This document shows, piece by piece, positions 9,225 through 17,992 of a DNA stretch of 64,000 nt. The position numbers were made by a program, and so were the translations under genes. The stretch comes from Thermincola carboxydiphila (GTDB lineage Bacteria; Bacillota; Thermincolia; Thermincolales; UBA2595). The number at the start of each line of letters is the position of its first letter. Position 1 is the stretch's first letter. Under the pieces are notes generated by a model that was not told the origin of the DNA, did no database searches, and was given only the letters and a program-made list of their open reading frames with translations. The stretch spans positions 1 to 64,000 of the forward strand of contig JAENZX010000003.1 of assembly GCA_016841045.1 (NCBI GenBank), written 5' to 3'.

Positions 9225-10015
9225 GCACATTCCCAATAGGCATTATAGCGCTCATTATCATTTCAGTTTTAATCTTTTTCGGTTTGGCCCATAGGGTTCT
9301 GGACCGGATGCGTATTTCTGACAAGACTGCTTTAGCAATACTTGCAGCAATTGCCATTGGTAGTTTTATTGATATTCCTATAACTTCCGGCAGAATCAAT
9401 GCTTCGATAAATGTTGGTGGTGGTTTAATTCCGGTAGGACTTGCGTTCTATGTATTATCTAAAGCCGGGACGGGGAAGGAATTGCTTAGGACTCTGCTGG
9501 CCACTGCTGTTACCGCAGGAGTTATATACTATATTGGTACAGTATTTATGAGTGGTGACCCGGGTGCTCCCAGTTTCGTACTGGACCCAATTTGGGTATA
9601 TCCGTTGGTCGGAGGTCTTGTAGCATATCTGGCAGGTAGGTCGCGGCGTTCGGCATTTATTACTGCAACCCTCGGTGTCTTATCACTGGATATTATTAAC
9701 TGGGTTTACCTGGGTGTTACCCGTACCCCTGGAAAGATTAATATTGGAGGGGCTGGAGCCTTTGATTCAATAATATTGGCCGGATTTGTTGCAGTTTTGT
9801 TGGCAGAAATAATTGGTGAATCGAGAGAAAGACTGCAGGGTGGACCTGCTTCTAAAGGACGACCGAAAGAACTAATTAATAGCTTGGAAAACAATGAATA
9901 TGCAGTCAAGAACTTGGAAAACAATGATAATACAGTAAAAGAAAAAACAGTCAAAGAAAAAAGATTAGAAGACGATTTCTCTATAAAAAGAGAGGTTGGT
10001 GAAAAGGATGAATAG
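9221..10015 (+). CDS. DUF1614 family membrane protein
   Basis: 264 residues. The first ~215 contain about seven hydrophobic segments (for example FPIGIIALIIISVLIFFGLA at the N-terminus). They match the DUF1614 family of Firmicute membrane proteins of unknown function. FIDIPIT and GSFIDIP-type residues are typical. The last 45 residues are a charged Lys/Asn-rich tail with two imperfect copies of a LENN repeat. The stop overlaps the start of the SpoIIP-like gene (ATGAATAG), so they are one operon. Its position with SpoIIP and YIEGIA suggests a sporulation-time membrane role (inference). Confidence 0.8.
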   Translation: MSTFPIGIIALIIISVLIFFGLAHRVLDRMRISDKTALAILAAIAIGSFIDIPITSGRINASINVGGGLIPVGLAFYVLSKAGTGKELLRTLLATAVTAGVIYYIGTVFMSGDPGAPSFVLDPIWVYPLVGGLVAYLAGRSRRSAFITATLGVLSLDIINWVYLGVTRTPGKINIGGAGAFDSIILAGFVAVLLAEIIGESRERLQGGPASKGRPKELINSLENNEYAVKNLENNDNTVKEKTVKEKRLEDDFSIKREVGEKDE

Positions 10016-11240
10016 AAAGTTTAGTTTAAAATCAGGTCTTTTGTTTGTTTTGTTAGGTATAATACTTGTAAGCTGTGCCGTAGCCCAGGTCACACTACCT
10101 GCTCAGGAAGCGGCTTCGGGCAATATCCTTGACAGGTTTCGTCTGGGTGGCGGTTTTGAGCAAGAACTTAAGCCAGGGGAGTATATTACTGTTGTTGATA
10201 ATAAATCAGGTGAAGTGATTGATAAGACTTCAAGAGTTGTTTATGTTGGTGATGAAATAATCAACGAAGGTAATATTCAGTATCGGGTAGTAAAAGTTAA
10301 GGGTGATCAGGCCCTTGCCAAAAGGATTGGAAAAGTTAAAGATATTGTGTGGAAAGACGAGTGGGACGTATACATGGCCAGTGCTGGAGTAAAAGCAACT
10401 CAGGCACAGGGCAAAAAGACACAAATTGCTTTATATCACACTCACAGTGATGAATCTTATGTACCTACTGATGGAACTGAATCAAGACCGGCAAAAGGTG
10501 GTATTTTTGAAGTAGGTTCGGCTCTGGCGCAAAAATTAAGGGCTAACGGTGTAAGTGTAATTGATGACAAGACACCGCATGAACCACATGATGCCAATGC
10601 GTACCACAGGTCCAGGAGAACAGCTATGAAATTACTCCGCAACAGGCCAGCGGCGATTATAGATGTTCACAGGGACGGAGTGCCTGATCCTGAATTTTAT
10701 AATAAAAAACTGCAGGGACAGCCAATTACCAGGATAAGACTGGTAGTAGGCAGGCAAAACCCCAATATGGCTACTAACCTGGAATTTGCCAAAACAATTA
10801 AGGCTTACATGGATAAAAACAAACCTGGCCTGATAAAAGAAATATTTATAGGTAAAGGGTCTTATAACCAGGACCTTTCACCCCGGGCAATTCTTATAGA
10901 AGTTGGGACTCATACCAATACAAAATCAAGGGCTGAAAACGGGGCGGCAATTTTTGCAAGTGCTTTACCGGGCATGCTAAATATAAAAACTGATACTGGT
11001 GCTCCTGGTGATGGCGGTGCTCCTGTGGAAAATGCCGGAGGTCAGTCGAGCACTGGTTGGAAAACGTTAGGCTGGATTGTTGGGATAGTCCTCCTTGGTG
11101 GCGCGGCATTTTTGTTCATTAGTACCGGAAGCTTGAAAGGAATGGGAAGTAAACTGGGAGAATTACGTAAGACAGAATTTGCAAATTTTTTGGGTTTAAA
11201 GAAGGCAAAAAAAGCAGATAAAAAACAGAAGCAAGACTAG
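10008..11240 (+). CDS. spoIIP: SpoIIP family peptidoglycan hydrolase, membrane anchored
   Basis: 410 residues from the ATG at 10008, chosen over the upstream TTG at 9996 because it overlaps the DUF1614 stop and has GGTGAAAAGG nearby. A hydrophobic segment at residues 8-27 is a signal or anchor. The central domain has ALYHTHSDESYVP, AAIIDVHRDG and RAILIEVGTHTNT. These carry the His and Glu zinc ligands expected of the SpoIIP amidase/endopeptidase, which thins septal peptidoglycan during engulfment with SpoIID and SpoIIM. A second hydrophobic segment near residue 355 and a Lys-rich tail close the protein. Confidence 0.85.
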   Translation: MNRKFSLKSGLLFVLLGIILVSCAVAQVTLPAQEAASGNILDRFRLGGGFEQELKPGEYITVVDNKSGEVIDKTSRVVYVGDEIINEGNIQYRVVKVKGDQALAKRIGKVKDIVWKDEWDVYMASAGVKATQAQGKKTQIALYHTHSDESYVPTDGTESRPAKGGIFEVGSALAQKLRANGVSVIDDKTPHEPHDANAYHRSRRTAMKLLRNRPAAIIDVHRDGVPDPEFYNKKLQGQPITRIRLVVGRQNPNMATNLEFAKTIKAYMDKNKPGLIKEIFIGKGSYNQDLSPRAILIEVGTHTNTKSRAENGAAIFASALPGMLNIKTDTGAPGDGGAPVENAGGQSSTGWKTLGWIVGIVLLGGAAFLFISTGSLKGMGSKLGELRKTEFANFLGLKKAKKADKKQKQD

Positions 11241-11282
11241 TAAAAATAATAATTGCTAACATCATAACCAGGAGGGAGACGG

Positions 11283-12176
11283 GTGGACGAATTTGCTATA
11301 ACAATCAGCTTGGGCTCACTTATGGGTGTTATGGCTAGGGCCTATATGCTTAGGTCTGATTACCGGCAATACCCGGGCTACCCTCATGGTTACGTCACCC
11401 ACTTATCTTTGGGGTTTATTGCGTCAGCTTTGGGGTCAGTAGCTATACCAGCAATCGTAGCGAAAGAATATGCAGCAGTTACTTTTTTGGCTCTCGCTGC
11501 AGAACAGTTCAGGAACATACGGAACATGGAGCGGGAGAGTCTTTCAGCACTTGAAGAAGCAGAACTTGTACCAAGAGGACATGATTACATTGAAGGAATA
11601 GCCAGAGTATTTGAAGCTAGAAATTATCTTGTTATGGTGACTGCCCTTATAACCAGCACAGTTTATTATTTATTCCGCTGGCCCCTTGCATCAATTTTTG
11701 TTGGTTTTGTTTCGATTCTTATGACCAGTTTTTTAATGAGAGGGAAGATACTGTCTGATCTAGCTGAAGTCAGAGTTGGCAAGATTAGTTTTGAGGGTCC
11801 TCTATTAAAGGTTGGCAACATTGATATTATGAATGTGGGACTTCCACAAATGAGGGAAAAAATATTAAGTGATGCACTGGGTGTTGAAATCCATCCAAAA
11901 GACGACAATGCCAGATCAACTCTCCATAATATGGGACAAAGGCAGGCCATTGCCCACGTGGCCACTTCCATTTTAGGAACTAAAAAAGATGTGGATACTC
12001 CTGAGTTTACTCCAATGGTCAGAAAAGATATAGACACAGGTGCTATTGCTCTTTATTGTGTTCCTGCAGAAAAAGATATTGAGAGTCTGTTATTTGCAGT
12101 GAGAAAGGTTCCAATTTTAGAAAGCGCTTATAGGAAGCCTCTTAAGACTAAAGCGGGACGCATGGCCGCAGATTAG
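11283..12176 (+). CDS. YIEGIA family membrane protein
   Basis: 297 residues with the name-giving motif HDYIEGIARVFEARNY around residue 100. The N-terminal half has four to five membrane segments and the C-terminal half is soluble. The family is found in spore-formers and its biochemical function is unknown. GTG start preceded by AGGAGGGAG. The next gene encodes its named partner, starting immediately after this stop. Together with SpoIIP and DUF1614 this is a recurring sporulation-linked neighbourhood (established as gene context; the mechanism is not established). Confidence 0.88.
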   Translation: MDEFAITISLGSLMGVMARAYMLRSDYRQYPGYPHGYVTHLSLGFIASALGSVAIPAIVAKEYAAVTFLALAAEQFRNIRNMERESLSALEEAELVPRGHDYIEGIARVFEARNYLVMVTALITSTVYYLFRWPLASIFVGFVSILMTSFLMRGKILSDLAEVRVGKISFEGPLLKVGNIDIMNVGLPQMREKILSDALGVEIHPKDDNARSTLHNMGQRQAIAHVATSILGTKKDVDTPEFTPMVRKDIDTGAIALYCVPAEKDIESLLFAVRKVPILESAYRKPLKTKAGRMAAD

Positions 12177-12368
12177 GTGATAGAGATGTCAGATGAGCAG
12201 CTTATGGCTGTAGTTACCCGTAATAAAGAAGCTATTAGCGGCGATGTAGCTATTTTCCACGCTGCAGACGAACAAGAACAGGCCAAAATTGCAACCACAT
12301 TAGCTAAGGTCTTAAAGGCTATGGTCCACGACATAGGTAATGGCGTCTATATAATTGTAAAGCACTAA
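12177..12368 (+). CDS. Capping complex subunit for YIEGIA
   Basis: 63 residues, ending in MVHDIGNGVYIIVKH, the pattern of the small partner protein annotated beside YIEGIA proteins. The GTG at 12177 overlaps the upstream stop (TAGGTGA region). An ATG at 12186 is an alternative start giving 60 residues. It is soluble and mixed alpha/beta in appearance. It probably binds the cytoplasmic half of YIEGIA (family knowledge plus context). Confidence 0.8.
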   Translation: MIEMSDEQLMAVVTRNKEAISGDVAIFHAADEQEQAKIATTLAKVLKAMVHDIGNGVYIIVKH

Positions 12369-12390
12369 TATTAATCTAAGAGGAAAGATA

Positions 12391-12882
12391 ATGAATATTA
12401 TTTACCATTGCTATGGTGGGGCTCATTCTTCGGTAACCGCAGCTTCACTGCATCTTGGATGGCTGCCTACAGACAGACTGCCCACTGACCAGGAACTAAA
12501 GGCACTGCCCTATTTTGACAGGCCGATAGGCAAGGATCACGGAAACATACGATTTATGGGTAAAGATGAGTTTAATAATGAGATATACGTGTTAGGACGA
12601 AGGAATGAATCAAAGGTTTTTGAAAATATGGCAACTGGCCTGTTAGAGGTCTTCGGTGTTTCAAGTAATGATTATCAATTTATAAATGTAATGCCTTACG
12701 TGAATTGGAAAATGGTTGTTGGAGGTTTTTCCTCCAGAAAGTTATTGATAACTCCTATAGGACGCCCAATAATACTTGCCGGGGTAAAATATGCATACTG
12801 GCAGATTGTGAGTCTTGTCCAGTCAGTCAAAATTTGTATTGCTTCAAACAACTCTATCAGAGCGACAACAGTGGAGGAGTAA
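12391..12882 (+). CDS. DUF3189 family protein, first copy
   Basis: 163 residues. MNIIYHCYGGAHSSVTAASLHLGWLP at the N-terminus is the DUF3189 pattern: a short beta strand, a Cys, then a GGAHSS loop that resembles a phosphate-binding turn. LPYFDRPIGKDHG follows. The function of the family is unknown. The stop overlaps the next start by one base (TAATG) and the next gene is a paralogue, so this is a tandem duplication within the YIEGIA operon. Confidence 0.8.
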   Translation: MNIIYHCYGGAHSSVTAASLHLGWLPTDRLPTDQELKALPYFDRPIGKDHGNIRFMGKDEFNNEIYVLGRRNESKVFENMATGLLEVFGVSSNDYQFINVMPYVNWKMVVGGFSSRKLLITPIGRPIILAGVKYAYWQIVSLVQSVKICIASNNSIRATTVEE

Positions 12883-13331
12883 TGAAAATTTTTTTCTTGT
12901 GCCGAACCGGTCACCATACATCTTTACTTGCCGCGGGACTACATCTTGGACTGATAAAAGGAAGCAAAGGCTTAAGACATGTAGTCTTAGGGATAAGGGG
13001 ATGGAATGATATAAATTTAAAAGATGTAGGAACCCCATTTTATGTTGGTATGGATAAAGATAACAATGAAATATATACTATCGGAATAGCAAGTAACAGC
13101 TTCATGATGGAACGAGTAGTTAACGAAATAATTAAATTGATTGGTATTGAAGCTGAAGAACGCCGAATAATAAATGTCTCAGAGGCAGTAAGCGGATGGA
13201 CAAGGATAGGTTTGGCAATAAAAAAAATGCACCTAAACAGTTTGGCAAAGATGGCGTTTAATAGGGGTATCGAATCTGAGTTAAAAAAGGTACAACCAAT
13301 TCTAAGAAAAAGCAACATTACAACTTGTTAG
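12882..13331 (+). CDS. DUF3189 family protein, second copy
   Basis: 149 residues from ATG 12882, preceded by GTGGAGGAG. The frame is open further upstream, but that stretch overlaps the first copy and lacks a ribosome site. MKIFFLCRTGHHTSLLAAGLHLG mirrors the start of the first copy (Cys, then a GxHxS loop), and the C-terminal parts diverge. No biochemical role is known. It ends just before a strong terminator, so it is the last gene of the operon. Confidence 0.75.
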   Translation: MKIFFLCRTGHHTSLLAAGLHLGLIKGSKGLRHVVLGIRGWNDINLKDVGTPFYVGMDKDNNEIYTIGIASNSFMMERVVNEIIKLIGIEAEERRIINVSEAVSGWTRIGLAIKKMHLNSLAKMAFNRGIESELKKVQPILRKSNITTC

Positions 13332-13345
13332 ACAGGATAGGGATG

Positions 13346-13373
13346 CGCGCATTGTATCGGGATGCGCGTTTTG
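13346..13373 (+). terminator. Terminator closing the YIEGIA-DUF3189 operon
   Basis: CGCGCAT (13346-13352) pairs with ATGCGCG (13362-13368), followed by TTTTG. GGGATGCGCG also occurs twice as a direct repeat across the hairpin. Confidence 0.75.
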
Positions 13374-13454
13374 TATTCACTATGGCAAGCTTGACTTAAA
13401 CCCTCACATGAAGGATAATTATGGATAGTGAAAAGGAAGAGGGGTAATATAGAG

Positions 13455-14777
13455 GTGAGTATTAGAAAGGTTGTAATTGATGAAGTTTTAACAGGAAGTA
13501 TTGCTTCAGAGGTTGGAATTGAAGAGGGCGATATAATTGTTTCAATAAATGGACAGAAATTAAGTGACTTAATCGACTATAGATATTTATGTGCGGATGA
13601 TAATCTGGAGGTTGAAATTCAAAAGCCGGACGGAGAAGTATGGGTTTGTGACATTGAAAAGGATTTTGACGAAGAGCTGGGTTTGAGATTTAAACAAGAC
13701 ACATTTGACGGGATTAGACGCTGTGTGAATAAATGCGTCTTTTGTTTCGTTGACCAGATGCCTCCAGGAATGAGAGAGTCTTTGTATGTAAAGGATGATG
13801 ATTACAGGCTGTCTTTCCTGCACGGAAATTTTGTCACTCTCACTAATCTGAGCCAGCAGGATATGGAAAGAATAATTCATATGAGGCTGAGCCCGTTGTA
13901 TATCTCTGTTCACTGTACCGATCCCCTGGTAAGAAGCGAAATGCTTGGAAATAAAAAGGCGGCTAAGATAAGGCTTCAATTAGAGAAACTTGCAGACGCC
14001 GGAATAGAGATGCATACCCAGATTGTGTTGTGTCCTGGTGTGAATGACGGAATATATTTGGAGCAAACTATTGAATATCTGGCCACTCTGTGGCCTGCAG
14101 TTAAATCAGTTGCCATTGTTCCGGTGGGATTGACAGGATTCCGGCAAAACTTAAGGCATCTTCGGAAATTTAACTTTGAAGAAGCAGAACTGCTTGTTGA
14201 GTTGATACATAATTATCAAAAAACATTTTTAAAAGAAATAGATAATCCTTTTGTTTATCTGGCAGATGAGTTTTACATACTAGCTGAAAAGGATTTTCCT
14301 GAAACTGAATTTTATGGCGATTTTCCTCAACTGGAAAACGGAGTTGGTTTATCGAGGTTGTTTTATGATAGTTTTTATACCCACGAAGCTGAACTTCCGG
14401 ATAGCTTGCCCGATATCAAAAATGTTGCTCTGGTTACCGGGGTTTCGGGCCAGAAAGTTCTGATGCCTGTAGTTGAGAGGCTTAACAAAATAAAAAATCT
14501 AAGGGTAAGCCTGGTTCCTGTTCATAACAGGTTTTTTGGTGGAAACGTATCTGTAACGGGCTTGCTTACGGGCCGGGACATCCTTGAAACACTTAAAGAT
14601 AACGGCAAATATGATGAGGTTTTACTGCCTTCAGTGATGTGTAAACGTGATGAGCAGATATTTTTAGATGGTACTACTCCTGGGGAGTTGGAAAATGCTT
14701 TAAATACTCCGGTCAGGGTAATAGATATTTCCAATGAAGCTAAACATTTGATTGAAATAATACAAAACTATGTATAA
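13455..14777 (+). CDS. DUF512 protein: PDZ domain plus radical SAM-like domain
   Basis: 440 residues from the GTG at 13455, which has GAGGGG 10 bases upstream. A GTG at 13428 would add 9 residues. Residues 1-60 look like a PDZ domain ([20 protein letters not shown]). CVNKCVFCF (CX3CX2C) is the radical SAM [4Fe-4S] motif. [10 protein letters not shown]-like and HCTDPLVR segments follow, then the C-terminal DUF512 region. The family is common in Clostridia, next to der, but its reaction is unknown. It probably forms an operon with der, 29 bases downstream. Confidence 0.85.
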   Translation: MSIRKVVIDEVLTGSIASEVGIEEGDIIVSINGQKLSDLIDYRYLCADDNLEVEIQKPDGEVWVCDIEKDFDEELGLRFKQDTFDGIRRCVNKCVFCFVDQMPPGMRESLYVKDDDYRLSFLHGNFVTLTNLSQQDMERIIHMRLSPLYISVHCTDPLVRSEMLGNKKAAKIRLQLEKLADAGIEMHTQIVLCPGVNDGIYLEQTIEYLATLWPAVKSVAIVPVGLTGFRQNLRHLRKFNFEEAELLVELIHNYQKTFLKEIDNPFVYLADEFYILAEKDFPETEFYGDFPQLENGVGLSRLFYDSFYTHEAELPDSLPDIKNVALVTGVSGQKVLMPVVERLNKIKNLRVSLVPVHNRFFGGNVSVTGLLTGRDILETLKDNGKYDEVLLPSVMCKRDEQIFLDGTTPGELENALNTPVRVIDISNEAKHLIEIIQNYV

Positions 14778-14806
14778 AAATAAATTTCTCTAAGGAGGTT
14801 ATTACC

Positions 14807-16138
14807 ATGGCTAAACCGGTTGTGGCAATAGTGGGTCGTCCTAATGTAGGTAAATCCACTTTATTTAACAGAATTGTAGGGGCAGGCAACATGGTGGCCA
14901 TTGTCGAAGATAAACCCGGGGTAACAAGAGACCGGCTCTACAGGGATGCCGAATGGCTGGGGAGAGAGTTTACTCTTGTAGATACAGGGGGAGTAGAGTT
15001 TAAAAACGTCACTGACCAGATTGCTCAGGGAATCCACCTCCAGGCTCAGCTTGCCATAGATGAGGCAGAAGTCATCCTATTTGTGGTAGATGCCAGGGAA
15101 GGACTCACTTCCATTGACACCGAGGTCGCCAAAGTCCTGCGTAAAAGTAAAACACCGGTTATTTTGGTTGCCAACAAGGTTGAGGATTTTAGCTCAAATT
15201 ACGATGTGTTTGATTTTTATAAACTTGGGTTGGATGAACCTATTATGATATCTGCCGCTCACGGCAAAAACATCGGTGATCTGTTAGACCGGGTTATAGC
15301 ACTTCTGCCTGCTGTTTCTGCAGATGATGAGTATGATGAAGATGTTATCAAAATTGCTGTAATAGGCCGACCGAATGTTGGAAAATCTTCAATTGTCAAC
15401 GCAGTTCTGGGGGAACAACGTGTTATTGTCAGTAATATTGCTGGCACTACAAGAGATGCAATAGATACATATTTTGAACAGGGTGAGGCCAAGTATCTGT
15501 TGATTGACACTGCCGGTATGAGAAAAAAAGGGAAAATCGATGAACCTACCGAAAGATATAGTGTTATAAGATCCTTAAGGGCTGTTGACAGGTGTGAAGT
15601 TGTCTTGATGATTATTGATGCTTCGGAAGGCGTAACTGAACAGGATAAGAAAATTGCCGGGTACGCCCATGAAGCTGGTAAGGGAATTGTTATTGTAGTT
15701 AATAAATGGGATCTTATTGAAAAAGATGATAAGACTATGCTTAGGTTTACTGAAGATATTAGGGATGAGTTAGGATTTATGCAGTATGCTCCTGCGATTT
15801 ACGTGTCTGCTTTGACTAAGCAGCGCATACCTAAGCTCCTTGAATTAGTTAACTTTGTAGCTCAGCAGCATGCTATGAGAATATCAACCAGTACTTTGAA
15901 CGAGCTCATACAGGAGTCGGTTAGTTTAAATCCTCCTCCCTCGGACAAGGGTAAAAGGCTTAAGATTTTGTATGCCACTCAGATTTCAGTGAAACCGCCA
16001 ACTTTTATTATATTTGTTAACGACCCGGAATTGATGCACTTTTCTTACCAGAGATACCTGGAAAACCAACTTAGGAGTAGTTTTGGTTTTGAAGGAACTC
16101 CTATCAGGATAATGATAAGAAAGCGTGACGAAGATTAA
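14807..16138 (+). CDS. der: Ribosome-associated GTPase Der (EngA)
   Basis: 443 residues with two GTPase domains: the first with [12 protein letters not shown] and VDTGGVE, the second with [12 protein letters not shown] and [13 protein letters not shown]-like domain follows. Der acts in assembly of the 50S ribosomal subunit. AAGGAGG lies before the ATG. The order der, plsY, gpsA is conserved in many Firmicutes, and the spacing here (14 and 9 bases) indicates co-transcription. Confidence 0.98.
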   Translation: MAKPVVAIVGRPNVGKSTLFNRIVGAGNMVAIVEDKPGVTRDRLYRDAEWLGREFTLVDTGGVEFKNVTDQIAQGIHLQAQLAIDEAEVILFVVDAREGLTSIDTEVAKVLRKSKTPVILVANKVEDFSSNYDVFDFYKLGLDEPIMISAAHGKNIGDLLDRVIALLPAVSADDEYDEDVIKIAVIGRPNVGKSSIVNAVLGEQRVIVSNIAGTTRDAIDTYFEQGEAKYLLIDTAGMRKKGKIDEPTERYSVIRSLRAVDRCEVVLMIIDASEGVTEQDKKIAGYAHEAGKGIVIVVNKWDLIEKDDKTMLRFTEDIRDELGFMQYAPAIYVSALTKQRIPKLLELVNFVAQQHAMRISTSTLNELIQESVSLNPPPSDKGKRLKILYATQISVKPPTFIIFVNDPELMHFSYQRYLENQLRSSFGFEGTPIRIMIRKRDED

Positions 16139-16152
16139 TTTGGAGGTGTCTG

Positions 16153-16743
16153 ATGAATATCCTGGCTGTTATTATAGCGTATCTGCTGGGATCCATTCCC
16201 TTTGGCTATATAGTAAGTAAGTATTGGAAGGGAATTAATATTCTTGAACATGGCAGCGGCAATATAGGGTTTACAAACGTGCTTCGTACGATTGGCTGGC
16301 CTCCTGCTGCTGTGGTACTGATTGGAGATATTGGCAAAGGAGCCATGGCTGCATGGATTGGTCTTATGATAAGCCAGCCATTTGGTATTTTCTGTGGCAT
16401 TGCCGCAATGCTTGGACACAGTTATTCTATTTTCCTGAAATTCAGGGGGGGCAAACTGGTTGCTACAAGCCTTGGAGTTTTACTGGTGCTTACACCAGAA
16501 ACAGCAGTCTTAGCCCTTATTATATGGCTTATTACTTTGGGAGTAACAAGATATGTTTCACTTGCCTCAATTTTGGCAGGAATTGGTGTGATTCCGGCAA
16601 TGTTTTATTTTAAAGAACCCGATGCTATTAAATTTTTTCTGGCCGTTGCAGTTGCGTTTGTTATATTCCGGCACAGGGATAATATAGGGAGATTAATTAA
16701 CGGTAGTGAGTATAAGATTGGCCAAAAGGCTGAGAGGAAATAG
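16153..16743 (+). CDS. plsY: Glycerol-3-phosphate acyltransferase PlsY
   Basis: 196 residues with five membrane segments. It transfers the acyl group of acyl-phosphate to glycerol 3-phosphate, the first step of phospholipid synthesis. GSIPFGYIVSK, GSGNIGFTNVLRT and GHSYSIFLKFRGGK are the three conserved PlsY motifs. TTTGGAGGTG precedes the ATG. gpsA, which makes the substrate glycerol 3-phosphate, is the next gene. Confidence 0.97.
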   Translation: MNILAVIIAYLLGSIPFGYIVSKYWKGINILEHGSGNIGFTNVLRTIGWPPAAVVLIGDIGKGAMAAWIGLMISQPFGIFCGIAAMLGHSYSIFLKFRGGKLVATSLGVLLVLTPETAVLALIIWLITLGVTRYVSLASILAGIGVIPAMFYFKEPDAIKFFLAVAVAFVIFRHRDNIGRLINGSEYKIGQKAERK

Positions 16744-16752
16744 GGGGAGACG

Positions 16753-17796
16753 ATGGAACAGGTAGCTGTTATCGGTGCAGGAAGCTGGGGAACGGCGCTG
16801 GCAGTCCTGCTCGCCAAGAAAGATTTAAAAGTCAGAATGTGGTCTATAGAACCTCATGTAGTGGTAGAGATGAATAATGAAAGAACCAACGGGTCTTATC
16901 TTCCCGGTATCCGCATACCGGAAAACATAATGGTTTTCGACTCAATTGAAGAAACCCTGCACAAGTCAACTGCTGTCGTTCTGAGTGTCCCGGCACAGGC
17001 TTTCAGAGAAAATATAAAAAAAATTATTCCACACTTGACAGGAGACCATATTGTAATTAATACTTCTAAGGGAATTGAAGAGACTTCATTAAAGACAATT
17101 TCCGGCGTCTTCAGGGAAGAAGCGGGAGAAGATTTATATCGTAATTTTGTGGTTCTTTCAGGGCCAAGCCACGCGGAGGAAGTTGGTCGTGGAATCCCGA
17201 CTGCAGTTGTTGCGGCGGGAGCCGACAGGATTATATGTGAAAGGGCACAGGACTTATTTATGTGCCCTGATTTTAGGGTGTATACCAATCCTGATATAGT
17301 GGGAGTGGAATTGGGAGGCGCACTTAAAAATGTTATAGCTATTTGTACAGGGATCTCTGATGGTCTTGGCTTTGGAGATAATACTAAGGCCGCTTTAATG
17401 ACGAGAGGTCTAGCTGAGATTTGCAGACTGGGTGTTGCCCTTGGGGCAAATCCCCTAACTTTTTCAGGACTGGCTGGTGTAGGAGATCTCATTGTTACCT
17501 GTACAAGCATGCATAGCCGTAACCGAAGATTTGGAATAGAGGTGGGGAACGGCAGATCAATTAAGGAAGCTCTTGATAAAGTAAGGATGGTTGTTGAAGG
17601 ATATTCTACCACAGGTGCGGCGTATAAACTGATGAAAAAGACCGGGATTACAATGCCCATAACTGAACAGGCTTACGAGGTTCTATTCCTTGGGCAAAGT
17701 GCCGCTGAGGCAGTGAGTAACCTTATGACCAGAGGTAAAAAACATGAGCTAGAGGATGTTGTGAAGTCGGTCTACCCTGAGTGGATCGAAAATTGA
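16753..17796 (+). CDS. gpsA: Glycerol-3-phosphate dehydrogenase [NAD(P)+]
   Basis: 347 residues. It reduces dihydroxyacetone phosphate to glycerol 3-phosphate for lipid synthesis. VIGAGSWGTALAVLLAKK (about 5-22) is the dinucleotide-binding loop, NTSKGIEE and LSGPSHAEEV are family signatures, and the catalytic Lys lies in GGALKNVIAI. It follows plsY by 9 bases with GGGGGAGA as ribosome site. Confidence 0.97.
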   Translation: MEQVAVIGAGSWGTALAVLLAKKDLKVRMWSIEPHVVVEMNNERTNGSYLPGIRIPENIMVFDSIEETLHKSTAVVLSVPAQAFRENIKKIIPHLTGDHIVINTSKGIEETSLKTISGVFREEAGEDLYRNFVVLSGPSHAEEVGRGIPTAVVAAGADRIICERAQDLFMCPDFRVYTNPDIVGVELGGALKNVIAICTGISDGLGFGDNTKAALMTRGLAEICRLGVALGANPLTFSGLAGVGDLIVTCTSMHSRNRRFGIEVGNGRSIKEALDKVRMVVEGYSTTGAAYKLMKKTGITMPITEQAYEVLFLGQSAAEAVSNLMTRGKKHELEDVVKSVYPEWIEN

Positions 17797-17911
17797 TTTG
17801 AAGGCTGAATTTTACAGAGCCATTTAATATGACGTAATAAACAAAACCATTGAGATTTATGCAGGAAATAAACGAATTCTGTAGAATAAATAGAATAAAT
17901 CAATGATAGTT

Positions 17912-17948
17912 AAGCCTATTCCATTTTGGGATAGGCTTTAGCTAAGTT
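17912..17948 (+). terminator. Hairpin after gpsA
   Basis: AAGCCTAT (17912-17919) pairs with ATAGGCTT (17931-17938), with a weak T-rich tail. It probably ends the der-plsY-gpsA transcript. The 17881-17901 stretch just before it carries a short TAGAATAAA direct repeat. Confidence 0.55.
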
Positions 17949-17992
17949 AAGTTTTAGAATTATAAGTTTCTTTGACTTGGGAAGGTGCTAAT

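Noticed and set aside
12705-12881. Extended start of the second DUF3189 gene
   Set aside because: The extension lies inside the first copy in another frame; GTGGAGGAG just before ATG 12882 marks the real start.
16896-17660. 254-codon antisense ORF within gpsA
   Set aside because: It is a shadow of the gpsA reading frame, with no ribosome site and no family resemblance.
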